In this document: piece after piece, positions 1-8,966 of the stretch
Layout: every line of letters begins with the position of its first letter
Numbering within the stretch: position 1 is the first letter of the stretch
Virus record (IMG/VR): IMGVR_UViG_3300037011_000606
Coordinates: 31,098 to 95,097 of that record
Reading direction: 5' to 3' (one strand)
Origin: a virus
DNA length: 64,000 nucleotides
Position numbers and translations under genes: made by a program
Notes under the pieces: model-generated
Database searches by the model: none
The model's input: the letters and a program-made list of their open reading frames with translations, nothing else
Told to the model about the DNA's origin: nothing

Positions 1-71
1 TCAAGGTAGATAAGGGTGTAGAGAATAACACCGTGGAGATAAGATCAAAGCCAAAGAGAGTGGATTTATGA
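1..71 (+). CDS. 3' end of an unidentified gene
   Basis: The window opens inside an open frame (first full codon at base 3) that encodes about 22 residues ending in ...SKPKRVDL and stops with TGA at 69-71. This stop overlaps the ATG at 68 of the next gene (ATGA), which is the coupling seen throughout this genome, so it is very likely a real gene end in the queC operon. Too little remains to identify a family. Confidence 0.55.
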   Translation, partial: KVDKGVENNTVEIRSKPKRVDL

Positions 72-226
72 GTTCGGCGAACCTAGTCCAAAGCTGTATG
101 GGCTGCCCATACTTCTATGTGGATATGATAGTTGCATCTAATTTCACGGCTATACCTTACTGCCACTTACCCATCGGTACAATGTGTCCGAAGGTCACTC
201 TCATATATAAGGAGGATGGAATATGA
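68..226 (+). CDS. Small cysteine-rich protein upstream of queC
   Basis: This is a 52-residue protein that starts at ATG 68, overlapping the previous stop, and ends in TGA at 224-226, overlapping the queC ATG at 223. It carries a CMGC pair near residues 10-13 and further cysteines near 32 and 41, which suggests a small zinc- or metal-binding fold. I recognise no family. Its position between an unknown gene and queC, coupled to both, suggests a role in the same process (7-deazaguanine metabolism or nucleic-acid modification), but that is inference from context only. Confidence 0.6.
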   Translation: MSSANLVQSCMGCPYFYVDMIVASNFTAIPYCHLPIGTMCPKVTLIYKEDGI

Positions 227-939
227 AACCAAAGAGCAAGATAAGCAGTGCAATATGTCTTATATCTGGTGGGCTGGATTCCGCGACCGTTTTAGGGATA
301 CTGTTAGAACAAGGGTACAAGGTCTACCCGCGGACTTTCGATTACGGCCAGCTTCACAAGAGAGAGATTCAAAGTGCAAAGAACATAGTATCATACTACA
401 AAGACAAGTATCCTGGTCACCTGTTGCCTGTGGGGGTAGTAGAGCTGGGCGTCCTCAAGACGATCGGCGGATCGGCGCTCACTAACCACAACATAACCGT
501 CCCTACCCAAAGAGACAATAGCGAGATGTCTTCCCATATTCCAGTGACCTACGTCCCAGGACGCAACACCATCCTATTATCCATAGCATTGTCCATCGCC
601 GAAACAGTAGACGCTGACCTTGTGGGCATAGGTGTTAACCATCTCGACTACTCCGGCTACCCAGACTGTCGCCCAGAGTATATAGAAGCGTTTAACAACT
701 TAGCTAGACTGTCGAGCAAGCGCGCTGTAGAAGGTCATCCAATTAGAATCTACGCACCCTTACTCAAGCTCACAAAATCCGAAATTATAAAAAGGGGCAC
801 GGAGATCGGAGTTCCTTACCACCTGACGTGGTCCTGTTATCAGGGAGGAGGTAAACCCTGTGGAGTGTGCGACTCCTGTATACTCCGTGCCCAGGGCTTC
901 AAAGAGGCAGGACTTGAAGACCCCGCAATTCGACCTTAA
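223..939 (+). CDS. queC: 7-cyano-7-deazaguanine (preQ0) synthase QueC
   Basis: The 238-residue protein has the PP-loop ATP pyrophosphatase signature SGGLDS (residues 15-20), the conserved VPGRN segment (111-115), and the C-terminal zinc site formed by Cys205, Cys213, Cys216 and Cys219 in the CGVCDSC context. The family converts 7-carboxy-7-deazaguanine to preQ0 using ATP and ammonia. In archaea preQ0 feeds archaeosine in tRNA. Several tailed viruses use it to put 7-deazaguanines into their DNA and escape host nucleases. The start has a strong GGAGGAT site 5-10 bases upstream. Other deazaguanine genes (folE, queD, queE, a DpdA/TGT-like transferase) are not in this window and may lie to the left. 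The length is normal for the family. Confidence 0.95.
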   Translation: MKPKSKISSAICLISGGLDSATVLGILLEQGYKVYPRTFDYGQLHKREIQSAKNIVSYYKDKYPGHLLPVGVVELGVLKTIGGSALTNHNITVPTQRDNSEMSSHIPVTYVPGRNTILLSIALSIAETVDADLVGIGVNHLDYSGYPDCRPEYIEAFNNLARLSSKRAVEGHPIRIYAPLLKLTKSEIIKRGTEIGVPYHLTWSCYQGGGKPCGVCDSCILRAQGFKEAGLEDPAIRP

Positions 940-995
940 ACCAGTGAAACATACCAAACTTCCATCCCTCTTCGGTTTGTACTATCGGGCCTAAC

Positions 996-1274
996 TCATC
1001 CGCCATTTATCGTGCGGGCAAGTTCTTCAGGTGTTGGGGGTTCATCAACATACTCCCAATACCTTCCATATGCGGTATGTGGCGGATTCTTATGACTAAC
1101 GCTGTTAGCTCGTTCAATCTGGCGACCGAACGAATCAGTCTTTGCTAAGTCCAAACTAACATATACCAGATTAATACAAGCAAATCTATCGTCACCATGA
1201 ACCGCTGTAACGATAGCATTATTGCTCTTACTATATTCATCCACATATATTACCGCATCTCCGATTTTTGGCAT
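996..1274 (-). CDS. Small conserved phage-type protein at the end of the late operon
   Basis: The start is taken at the ATG at 1274 because GGAGGTGG lies just upstream, giving 92 residues. The sequence begins MPKIGDAVIYVD, followed by NNAIVTAVHGDDRFACINLVYV and a GRQIERANSVSHK segment. This has the look of small SH3-like proteins found in many tailed phages, whose role is unknown. It is the last gene of the leftward structural operon, directly after baseplate J, and converges with queC across a 56-bp gap. The function is not established. Confidence 0.75.
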   Translation of the reverse strand: MPKIGDAVIYVDEYSKSNNAIVTAVHGDDRFACINLVYVSLDLAKTDSFGRQIERANSVSHKNPPHTAYGRYWEYVDEPPTPEELARTINGG

Positions 1275-1300
1275 GTTCCACCTCCTGTCCATTAAGGACC

Positions 1301-2416
1301 TTAAACCGGCGTCAACGTCAATGCCACATTAGCCACGCTACCAGAGGCCTTCTCCGCGACCCCCATAGCTATGTTCGACGTACCAGTGGGTGGACTCACT
1401 ATCCCAATCTTCAAATTAGTGATATCCACCATCCACCCACCACTAACCCCATCGGTCTCTTCAGCATCATAGATACTATCTATGACCTTCATATACAATA
1501 CATCATCTCCAGCAGACAAACTGTTCAAATACGCTACTATCGAACTCTTTATCAAGTTCGCTGCATCTGCAGGTACTCCTGAATTTACAGTCACCGTCAA
1601 TAGAACATATACCACTACGCCAGATACTCCATACCAAGTGACCGCAATCCCCGCGGGCCTAACATCATCGATCGCATCATCTACAACAGTATCCGGAGGA
1701 GTCTTCCCATCTATATAGGCTGTAACTGTGTGCAAAGTAGTATTCTCAGTTACCACACATCCCAATACTCCCACCACATCTAATATGGCTGCCCTTATCG
1801 CAGCTAACGTTCCGCCTGCAGTCTCTGTCAATCTATTCTTAGCTCTAATCCTATACGCTCCATCCTCTTCAATATCCTCGCCATCTTCAGCTGCAGCGAT
1901 ATTCGTTATGCTATTCACCCCAACAATGGGCACCTTAACCACGGTAATAGTCCCTGCTCCCACATTGCCAAACTCCCCATATACTGTGCAGGTACAATCA
2001 ATATCTATATACCCCCCTCCAGGTATTATTCCGCCATCATCCGTGGTAAACATCACTGGATCATCGCCAGATGTCTGAACTACAGTATCCTCAGGTATAC
2101 TTGTTGCAGCAACTCCAGTGAATCTGACAACTACTGTTGCCACAGCGGCTGGGTGTCTAGTCACTCCTAGCAAAGCGCAAACACTATCGAGTGAGTTCCC
2201 TGTGGCGAAGTCCACATACCCATTATAATAGATAGCTTCAGCCATCTCCCATAGTTCCGCTTCTTCCAAAGCCTGAACTTCTAATAGCTTGAGCAAAGGC
2301 GAGGTCTCAGTCAAATCAACACTACTTCCAAAAAGCTCCATGGCTCTATTCTTCTTATCATTCAAAATCGCATCGTACGGTTTCGGATTAAAACCAGTCT
2401 GCACTATTCCATACAT
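1301..2416 (-). CDS. Baseplate J-like protein (baseplate wedge)
   Basis: This 371-residue protein has the baseplate J layout: an N-terminal helical part that sorts the protein into the wedge (SPLLKLLEVQALEEAELWEMAEAIY style), then a segment with GVAATSIPEDTVVQTSGDD (the 'fixed to be non-zero' beta-strand part), GAGTI, and the RIRAKNRLTETAGGTLAAIRAAILDVVGV motif typical of the family. The wedge protein joins the tail hub to the receptor-binding parts in contractile tails. GGAGGTG precedes the ATG. It follows the gp25-like gene, the usual order in contractile-tail operons. Confidence 0.9.
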   Translation of the reverse strand: MYGIVQTGFNPKPYDAILNDKKNRAMELFGSSVDLTETSPLLKLLEVQALEEAELWEMAEAIYYNGYVDFATGNSLDSVCALLGVTRHPAAVATVVVRFTGVAATSIPEDTVVQTSGDDPVMFTTDDGGIIPGGGYIDIDCTCTVYGEFGNVGAGTITVVKVPIVGVNSITNIAAAEDGEDIEEDGAYRIRAKNRLTETAGGTLAAIRAAILDVVGVLGCVVTENTTLHTVTAYIDGKTPPDTVVDDAIDDVRPAGIAVTWYGVSGVVVYVLLTVTVNSGVPADAANLIKSSIVAYLNSLSAGDDVLYMKVIDSIYDAEETDGVSGGWMVDITNLKIGIVSPPTGTSNIAMGVAEKASGSVANVALTLTPV

Positions 2417-3394
2417 CTAAACACCTCCAAACTTCATCTGAATTTCTTCTCCACTCAACAACGTTATACTCAAATCCCAATATAACATCCTATCTTCCAT
2501 CCTATTATACTTCCCACTAACATACTTTGTAAACCTATACATCATGATCGCAGTCTGTATATTCTTAGCTATTAAGCTAGGCTCGGTACTTTGCATAGCG
2601 CTCTCTGCGTCGAACCCAAATGCCAAATGAAAGATGTCATCCCCTAACCCAGTTCTCATTAACACCTCAATATCCTGCTTCACCTTATCCACACCATACA
2701 TCATCATTAACCTATTCGATCCATCAAAGACCAAATCCATCTTGGTATCCAGCTTCAACGTCTTTCCGTATATCCCCTCATCTACCACCCTATCACCAAT
2801 TGGCAGATCGGGCATGTTATAAGTAACCTCAAGAATAGGCTCTTGTCCGGGTACTGAAGGATTTCCCAAAGTCACATACTCATCGTTACCAAAGACAGGA
2901 GCGTCGCCAGAGATATCCCTGCTAGACATAATACATAGCTTAGTCCAACCACCTTTATTAATCCAGCTAATCCCCGTAGCATTCAACACAATATCATTAT
3001 ACACACCAATATTAACAGCCGCGGCACTCAATGAGCCGCCATTGCCAGAATACAACGTCCTATCATAGTCTCCCAATACCACCGGATCATGTGGATAGTC
3101 TGGCTGCCCATTTAACACCACAACATTAAACCCAGCTCCTATCATGGCAGCTTGACCTAACAATTGAAGCTTAACCCCAGATATAATTGCGCCGGTAGGA
3201 ATCGTTGAAGTATCAAATATCAACTCTCCACGATAAGTATAATACATCGGTGCGATAGTTACATATTGACCCACTTGAATATTCGCATAGATAGCCCATC
3301 CCAATGCTGCAGTTCTGCAAGTTGGATAGTCCATATCTCTATTACAAAGAGTCTTACCCTTGCTCAAATTATCCTTAACAATTAATACGGTCAT
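2417..3394 (-). CDS. gp25-like baseplate wedge protein fused to an N-terminal beta-sandwich
   Basis: The last ~115 of 325 residues match the gp25/GPW pattern: DIEVLMRTGLGDDIFHLAFGFD, then an amphipathic helix and a tyrosine-rich end with YWDLSITLLSGEEI. Members of this family are normally about 110-140 residues. Here about 200 extra residues precede it: a beta-rich domain with YRGELIFDTSTIPTGAIISGVKLQLLG and a closing EPILEVTY, which resembles the DNRLRE/disaggregatase-repeat type of carbohydrate-associated module. The ATG at 3394 has GAGGTGAT upstream and overlaps the previous stop. The fusion implies a sugar-binding or decorative module on the wedge, which is inference from fold resemblance. 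Confidence 0.8.
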   Translation of the reverse strand: MTVLIVKDNLSKGKTLCNRDMDYPTCRTAALGWAIYANIQVGQYVTIAPMYYTYRGELIFDTSTIPTGAIISGVKLQLLGQAAMIGAGFNVVVLNGQPDYPHDPVVLGDYDRTLYSGNGGSLSAAAVNIGVYNDIVLNATGISWINKGGWTKLCIMSSRDISGDAPVFGNDEYVTLGNPSVPGQEPILEVTYNMPDLPIGDRVVDEGIYGKTLKLDTKMDLVFDGSNRLMMMYGVDKVKQDIEVLMRTGLGDDIFHLAFGFDAESAMQSTEPSLIAKNIQTAIMMYRFTKYVSGKYNRMEDRMLYWDLSITLLSGEEIQMKFGGV

Positions 3395-5523
3395 TACATC
3401 ACCTCTATCGCAATTAGCCTCGCCGACATAGATCCACCTGCAGAAGATAAATACTCAAACTCCCCAGCTATATCCTCTACAATCGGAGTTGAAGTACCAC
3501 TCGCAACTAAATAAACCTTCACCTTAACATTCAAATTGGCTGTTACCGCGAGCCCATTATCAAAGTTACTATTAGTTAATATCGTAATTCCATTCGTAGT
3601 TATATTTCCGCTATATGTAGTTAGCACACTATCATCACTCGCTTTCAACACCTCTATCTTATCTACATAGTCATTCACAGAGCACCCCGACGTCGTGATA
3701 GCTAGACTCTTTAGCTTAGCCCCAGCGGTCATCGTCTGAGATGCTGATTTCCAATCCCCAGAGGTGTTATACGGTAACACAGTCATATTCGTAAAGTCAA
3801 CATTACAACTGCTTCCTAAAGTCCCCGCGATATTATTTAAGTGAGCTGTAGGATATCCTGGCAAGAGTGTAACTCCCATACCATATATTATATATGCCGG
3901 CGCCCCAGAGAACCCAGCTGGTCTAGCTCTAGTATCTATCTGCGTCCAAGATGTACCATTAGTACCATAATAACTCGTTATATTACTCGCATCCAATACC
4001 ACTTTGTAATAATACCAAGTTCCAGTAGTTGGGCTTCCAGTCATAGTCCCAGAGAAAGCTCCAGCTATATTTCTCACATTCTCATGCTTCAACCCACCGT
4101 TAGTACCAATGCCCGCGCCATAGTAATTACTCGTATCCCAATATAAACATACCTGTGGCAACCAGCTATTACCAACAGCCACATCGGTCTTCATTCTTCC
4201 AATAATGGTTACATTATCTACTGCCCAAGTTCTTTGAAAGTGACAATACCAATACAAATCACTATTTATCCTAACATATCCCGTGTTATCAGTAATCGTA
4301 GAAGTTGAATATTTATCATCCGTCCAACCAGCTATTCTACTTCCTCCGCTGACCCTATCACAAAGTAACGGTGCGCTGCCGATAGCATCCGCAGCTATTA
4401 AATAATTATCCGTAACCGTTTCCGTATTACTCTTACTCCCACTATCAAAGTCCGCCGTAGTTGTTATTACAAATCCGCCAGGTCCACTTACCCAACCATC
4501 TAATGCTTCTAATATAATAGACGATGAATTATCCCCAACAAAGTAAACCTTCAACTTAACATCAACATTATAAGTGCAATCGAATCCATTATCAAAATTC
4601 GCGGAATATAATGATGTAGTCCCACTCGAAGTTATATTCCCACTGTAAGTAGATAATACTACACTGTCGCTAGCCCTTAAAACTTCCACCTTATCAATAT
4701 AATTATTAGCATCTGCCGAACTCACAGTAAAGTCCAACTTGTACAACTTCTTTCCAGACATGCGTATTGTAGCAGACGCCCAATTACCTGTGGTATTATA
4801 TGGTAGCAAGGTCAAATCAGACATCCTCCATTCATAGGAGGTTGAGCTACCCGCATCGCTATTTAAATGATACCCAGTATATGTGGGTAGTAGAGAAACT
4901 CCACTCCCCCATATTACATAAGCTGGCGCCCCGGAAAACCCAGCTGGCCTAGAACCCCAGGCCTGTATCAACGTCCAAGAACTTCCATCACTACTATAAT
5001 ACCCCTTAACATCCCCAGCAGATAACACAATCTTATAATAGTAGTATGTGCTATAAGAAGGTGTTCCAGTCATAGTAGTAGCCCAAGCGCCAGCTACAAC
5101 ATGATTACACTCATGCTTTAAATTAGTACTCCCACCATCGGCTCCAAGCCCACACCCCCACCAATTATCCCTATCCCAATATAACGCCACCAATGGAAAC
5201 CAGCTATTCCCTATCAAATTAAGCATCACATTAATCTTACCTATAATAGTCACATTATCAGTACTATTGCTTCTTTGTACATGCATATACTTATATCTAT
5301 CGGTGGAAAAGTACAAATTATCAGTATCATCCACTATAGTATTACTTCCACTTACATCGACCGTCCACCCACTCTTTCTAGCCCCACCACTTATCCTATC
5401 ACATACCAAAGGAGCTAATCCTATAGCATTCGCGGCTATCAAGTAATTGTCAGTCACTGTCTCTGTATCAGACTTTGACCCATTGTCAAAATCCGCGGTA
5501 GATGTAAACGAAAAATCAGCCAT
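3394..5523 (-). CDS. Tail protein with two tandem lectin-like modules
   Basis: This 709-residue protein is a tandem duplication. Each half opens with TADFD(N/S)GSKS(D/N)TETVTDNYLIAA(N/D)AIG (split here only for description), continues through GWT, TYYYYKIVL/TWYYYKVVL and RPAGFSGAPAY(V/I)I, and closes with a second beta domain containing IDKVEVL(R/K)ASD and TYSGNIT. The first part of each unit looks like a concanavalin/LamG-type jelly roll and the second like an Ig-type sandwich. That suggests a glycan-binding baseplate or fibre component, placed between wedge genes. The ATG has GAGGT upstream and the gene overlaps the preceding stop by 8 bases. Function is inferred. Confidence 0.75.
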   Translation of the reverse strand: MADFSFTSTADFDNGSKSDTETVTDNYLIAANAIGLAPLVCDRISGGARKSGWTVDVSGSNTIVDDTDNLYFSTDRYKYMHVQRSNSTDNVTIIGKINVMLNLIGNSWFPLVALYWDRDNWWGCGLGADGGSTNLKHECNHVVAGAWATTMTGTPSYSTYYYYKIVLSAGDVKGYYSSDGSSWTLIQAWGSRPAGFSGAPAYVIWGSGVSLLPTYTGYHLNSDAGSSTSYEWRMSDLTLLPYNTTGNWASATIRMSGKKLYKLDFTVSSADANNYIDKVEVLRASDSVVLSTYSGNITSSGTTSLYSANFDNGFDCTYNVDVKLKVYFVGDNSSSIILEALDGWVSGPGGFVITTTADFDSGSKSNTETVTDNYLIAADAIGSAPLLCDRVSGGSRIAGWTDDKYSTSTITDNTGYVRINSDLYWYCHFQRTWAVDNVTIIGRMKTDVAVGNSWLPQVCLYWDTSNYYGAGIGTNGGLKHENVRNIAGAFSGTMTGSPTTGTWYYYKVVLDASNITSYYGTNGTSWTQIDTRARPAGFSGAPAYIIYGMGVTLLPGYPTAHLNNIAGTLGSSCNVDFTNMTVLPYNTSGDWKSASQTMTAGAKLKSLAITTSGCSVNDYVDKIEVLKASDDSVLTTYSGNITTNGITILTNSNFDNGLAVTANLNVKVKVYLVASGTSTPIVEDIAGEFEYLSSAGGSMSARLIAIEVM

Positions 5524-5797
5524 CTGTAACCTCTATAACTATATCCCCACCACTCCTTTCGTAAGCTGCAACTACCACCCCAGCAGCTTTATTCTTAGCC
5601 TTGCCATCCTCTCCCAACAGTTTGGTATCAACTACCTTGTCCACCCTCTCTAGCGGAGTAACTGTAATTATGACCTTATCATCCTTAATCACCTGACTAA
5701 CACTGTAATCAGTGACATGAACGTCCGCCGCCACCATAGCTTCGTGTACTAAATTTAAAGCGTTAGCCTTCTCCTTCCACCCCTTAATAACTACCAT
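5516..5797 (-). CDS. Small baseplate-region protein
   Basis: This 93-residue protein starts at an ATG with GGTGAGGAG just upstream. It is lysine- and valine-rich, with alternating predicted strands (KVIITVTPLERV, GVVVAAYERSGGDIVIEVTDG) after an N-terminal helix. No family is recognised. Its position between the baseplate spike region and the lectin-like protein suggests a small wedge or assembly factor. Confidence 0.7.
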   Translation of the reverse strand: MVVIKGWKEKANALNLVHEAMVAADVHVTDYSVSQVIKDDKVIITVTPLERVDKVVDTKLLGEDGKAKNKAAGVVVAAYERSGGDIVIEVTDG

Positions 5798-5801
5798 CTC
5801 C

Positions 5802-6269
5802 TCACCCCAGATAAAATCTCAACCCAACCTTAACATCATGAAGCAACAAACTATCATAATCAGTCAGGGCATTTGTCCACTGAAACTCATAAGTTGCATC
5901 CTCCGCATCCACAGTAGACTTAACATCTATCGACCCAACTATAGCATCTCCAGGCCCATCTGAAGAACCCCCAACCTTCAGCTCATCGTCTACGAACTTA
6001 ATAGCATTAGTTAAGGATCCTCCACTCTTCTTCACCTGTATGTATTGAGTCCCGCTGAGCTTATTCGTACTACTATTGCTATTCTCCACCTTTCTAAACA
6101 TTACAATAGCTTCAACCCTCTTCAACACCAATCCCGTGGGAAAGAAGCCAGGAAGCACAACTACAGAGGGCAAGGTCGGATCCAAACTACCAGAGGTTGT
6201 TAGAGTTACTGTAGCCTGAGGTTCAGAGAACTGCGTCAATACTACTTGCTTCTTCATATACGTCGTCAA
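5802..6269 (-). CDS. Baseplate/tail protein, unknown
   Basis: This protein of up to 155 residues is rich in beta strands, including FPTGLVLKRVEAIVMFRKVENSN, and ends LLLHDVKVGLRFYLG. The first possible start is TTG 6269 in a TTGA overlap with the previous stop. ATG 6257 is the alternative (151 residues), and the sequence does not decide between them. It lies directly downstream of the gp138-like spike gene, so a structural role at the tail tip is likely. I do not recognise the family. Confidence 0.65.
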   Translation of the reverse strand: MTTYMKKQVVLTQFSEPQATVTLTTSGSLDPTLPSVVVLPGFFPTGLVLKRVEAIVMFRKVENSNSSTNKLSGTQYIQVKKSGGSLTNAIKFVDDELKVGGSSDGPGDAIVGSIDVKSTVDAEDATYEFQWTNALTDYDSLLLHDVKVGLRFYLG

Positions 6270-7465
6270 GTATACACCACCATTATAATAATTGAAAAGT
6301 CCGAGGGTAATAAAGCTGCATCATCCGACACCGCATCCGTATCTACAGTTAACCTATCATTCTGCGCCAAGGAAACTATGTCAGGTATTCCACTAGCCGC
6401 ATAAGCTTCTCCCCCACCGGCTGTCGCAGTAATCGTCGGCCTATTAGCTTGAGTAGTAAATATAGTAACACCATTTTTATTCACATCCCAAATACTACTA
6501 GTCACCCCTCCCCCATTCTTTCCTCTCTCTTTAACATCAGCTACCACTCTAGAGATTGTACATGCAGCTGGAGCTATCCAAGCACCATCAACCCTAGTAT
6601 CTATAATAAACTCTCCAGTGCCCACAAACCTAATAGTCTCCTGTGGTGAAGCACCCGCTGGAGCAGCTGGGGTACCATGAGTATGATCTCCTTTTGAGAA
6701 TGTAGCCGCTGTTCCTGCATTTGAAGCTTGTCCAAATGAAGTCTCAGTAGTCACCGTTGTAGCTGCCACCGGAATAGTAGGTGCAGCGGGTGTTCCATGA
6801 GTATGATCGCCCCTAGAGAAGGCAGTGGCTACCCCTGCACTTGGAGCCTGGCCAAATGCTATCTCACTAACTACCGTACCTGATGGCGAAGATCCAGAAC
6901 CACTACTCAACTCTATAGTAACCCCATTAACCCTAACCTTAATCTTAGTCCCATTCCTCCAGATCATCCCATCTACAGGGGTCGTAGGATCCGCACTAAG
7001 GTCCTGTAAAGCTAACTCCTTCTCTACCCCCACCCTTCCAGTTAACATCATCTGTCCAACTGGCCAATTAATATTGGTCTCATTAGCTAACACAAACCCC
7101 GCTAAAACTATAGCATACTCCCTATTGAAATACTCCTCACTATCAATATCCCTTTGAACCACCTGAGTATTAGTAATAAGCGTATCTAGGTTAAACTTCG
7201 AAAATCCGACCAATACCACATCGCCCACAGCTACAGGCAACAACACCATCGATGTTCCCCCTCTGGGAAACACCATTGGCACATCTTCCAACTCCAAATA
7301 AGGGTTGTCAATCCTTTCAATCTTAATCTTAACCCCAACGGTCATCCCACTGTTAACCTTAGTGATAACCCCCGGACACAAAGTCCAGACCCCTCTAACC
7401 AACTCCAATATCATATTGCGAGTGTGGTCAGGAATGCTGACTGGCTCGTCATTAACTGCTTGCAT
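6266..7465 (-). CDS. Baseplate spike/puncturing protein, gp138-like N-terminal domain with GDHTHGTP repeats
   Basis: Residues ~25-105 (CPGVITKVNSGMTVGVKIKIE ... VGDVVLVGF, split here) match the OB-like N-terminal domain of gp138-type cell-puncturing proteins. Residues ~200-266 hold two copies of an FGQAxxAGxAxxFSxGDHTHGTPAAP unit, with GDHTHGTP at 219-226 and 259-266. HxH motifs of this type bind a metal along the axis of trimeric spikes and fibres. The C-terminal ~120 residues form a beta-rich domain with a QANRPTITATAGGG segment, typical of trimeric tips. The gene overlaps both neighbours, following the hub gene as in other contractile-tail operons. Confidence 0.8.
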   Translation of the reverse strand: MQAVNDEPVSIPDHTRNMILELVRGVWTLCPGVITKVNSGMTVGVKIKIERIDNPYLELEDVPMVFPRGGTSMVLLPVAVGDVVLVGFSKFNLDTLITNTQVVQRDIDSEEYFNREYAIVLAGFVLANETNINWPVGQMMLTGRVGVEKELALQDLSADPTTPVDGMIWRNGTKIKVRVNGVTIELSSGSGSSPSGTVVSEIAFGQAPSAGVATAFSRGDHTHGTPAAPTIPVAATTVTTETSFGQASNAGTAATFSKGDHTHGTPAAPAGASPQETIRFVGTGEFIIDTRVDGAWIAPAACTISRVVADVKERGKNGGGVTSSIWDVNKNGVTIFTTQANRPTITATAGGGEAYAASGIPDIVSLAQNDRLTVDTDAVSDDAALLPSDFSIIIMVVYT

Positions 7466-8655
7466 TATCCACTCTCCGGTGGGAACAAACTTTCATCATA
7501 TCCATACTCATACTCATTCTCCAAATCTCCCTCCAAACTAACATCCTCAGAGGGCAATACTAATATAGGCTCGGAGTTTATAACACTCTGTGTAGCTTTT
7601 AGCAATCTGCAGTTCATCTCAACATAATGATCAGATGCACTGCTTACAAACCTAACATCATCAGCTATGTAATACCTCACATGTTGGCGATATTCTACCT
7701 GTATAACCGAACTCCTAAACATGCGCCAATCCAACAGTACTTTAATAGTATACTTAGAATCAGAGGTATTCCCCTTATCATCTCTACTCTGTTCAACAGA
7801 CATCAATCCTGTCTTCTCATTAAACACTAGCCCAGTTGGCATGCCCAAATTCTTCCTCATACAATAAAATCTGCCTTGCCTCATGAACCAGTGCATTGGA
7901 TATTGTACTCTCTTCCCTTCAGTGGGAGATGTTGTAGAGGTCGATACCCATACCCCCTGATGAAAAGCCCGATCAACAATCTCCGATAACCAATACTTAA
8001 AAGTGTGGTCAGTGTTTAGTGCAAAATTCTGCAACATACACTCATCTAAAACTTCCTTATCCAAAAACCCAATTACAACATTAGTTAACTGCAACATATC
8101 TTCAATAACCGTAGTGTACTTTGTTCCCTTTATCCATCGCTGACTACCAACCCTCTGTAGAAACGTCGTTTGATCTTCTACACATTCCAAAGTCAAACAA
8201 TCATCATTATCTGACCTACTCCAGGACATAGATTGCACTTTGCCTAAGAAAATAACCCCATAGTTCGACAACCTACCTGCCATAACAGAAACATATGACC
8301 CCTTGCCATACTGCTTCAATAATCCAAAATGATTAACATTATACAACTTCACTGTACAATCACTTGGTTGAACATTCTTCCCATATTTAATATCAATATC
8401 TATATCCACCCCTTTTACCCACCTACCACCCTCATGCCTCCCCGTATGATATTTCGCCCCATACTTCCCTATCTCCTCCTCAGATTTTCCTTCCTTCGCC
8501 CAAGCTTCTACCTGAGCTTTAATACTACCCAAAGCACTTACTATACTTGGGGCTGGAGCTATAGCTACCTCTATATATTTACAATCAAAAGGCTTAGCTA
8601 AGTTCAACTCCTGAATACTTTTTAACGGGGGTATTGTAGGTGGAATTACGACCAT
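7465..8655 (-). CDS. Baseplate hub protein (gpD/gp27-like)
   Basis: This 396-residue protein sits between the small plug-like protein and the spike, the usual place for the hub. Seen features are VKGVDIDIDIKYG and SDCTVKLYNVNHFGLLKQYGKGSYVSVMAG, which fit the first hub barrel, then GKVQSMSWSRSDNDDCLTLECVEDQTTF, and a later barrel (KYTIKVLLDWRMFRSSVIQVEYRQ, split for description). The C-terminus is strongly acidic. The role, linking tube and spike, is inferred from pattern and order. Its ATG lies 10 bases inside the preceding gene. Confidence 0.75.
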   Translation of the reverse strand: MVVIPPTIPPLKSIQELNLAKPFDCKYIEVAIAPAPSIVSALGSIKAQVEAWAKEGKSEEEIGKYGAKYHTGRHEGGRWVKGVDIDIDIKYGKNVQPSDCTVKLYNVNHFGLLKQYGKGSYVSVMAGRLSNYGVIFLGKVQSMSWSRSDNDDCLTLECVEDQTTFLQRVGSQRWIKGTKYTTVIEDMLQLTNVVIGFLDKEVLDECMLQNFALNTDHTFKYWLSEIVDRAFHQGVWVSTSTTSPTEGKRVQYPMHWFMRQGRFYCMRKNLGMPTGLVFNEKTGLMSVEQSRDDKGNTSDSKYTIKVLLDWRMFRSSVIQVEYRQHVRYYIADDVRFVSSASDHYVEMNCRLLKATQSVINSEPILVLPSEDVSLEGDLENEYEYGYDESLFPPESG

Positions 8656-8966
8656 GGGATAAACAACCTAATATCTACATTATCTTCACTTATCTCTTCC
8701 GCGGTTAATAGACCTATCTCTATGCCATTGGTAGGACTCTTTATCGGAATGAAACACCCCTCGCTTAACCTCCCTTGAAAAACAACTGTACCATCACCCA
8801 TCTTCCAAGTGAGTATTAACGAATCATCATAGGAGTTAAACCTATAGGTAAAGCTAAACAACATCTTATCAATCTCTGCAAATACTATCTGCGGAAACCC
8901 AGCTAGATAATTCACAGGAAATGCTACATAATCCATACTTGTCATATTCTCACTTCCAATATTCAT
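8646..8966 (-). CDS. Baseplate plug-like small protein
   Basis: This 106-residue beta-rich protein has a YRFNSYDDSLILTWKMGDG core and GRLSEGCFIPI, similar in style to the small plug proteins found just before the hub gene in contractile-tail operons. Its start overlaps the preceding gene by 17 bases, and a second methionine at residue 8 is an alternative start. The assignment rests mainly on order, size and beta pattern. Confidence 0.65.
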   Translation of the reverse strand: MNIGSENMTSMDYVAFPVNYLAGFPQIVFAEIDKMLFSFTYRFNSYDDSLILTWKMGDGTVVFQGRLSEGCFIPIKSPTNGIEIGLLTAEEISEDNVDIRLFIPWS

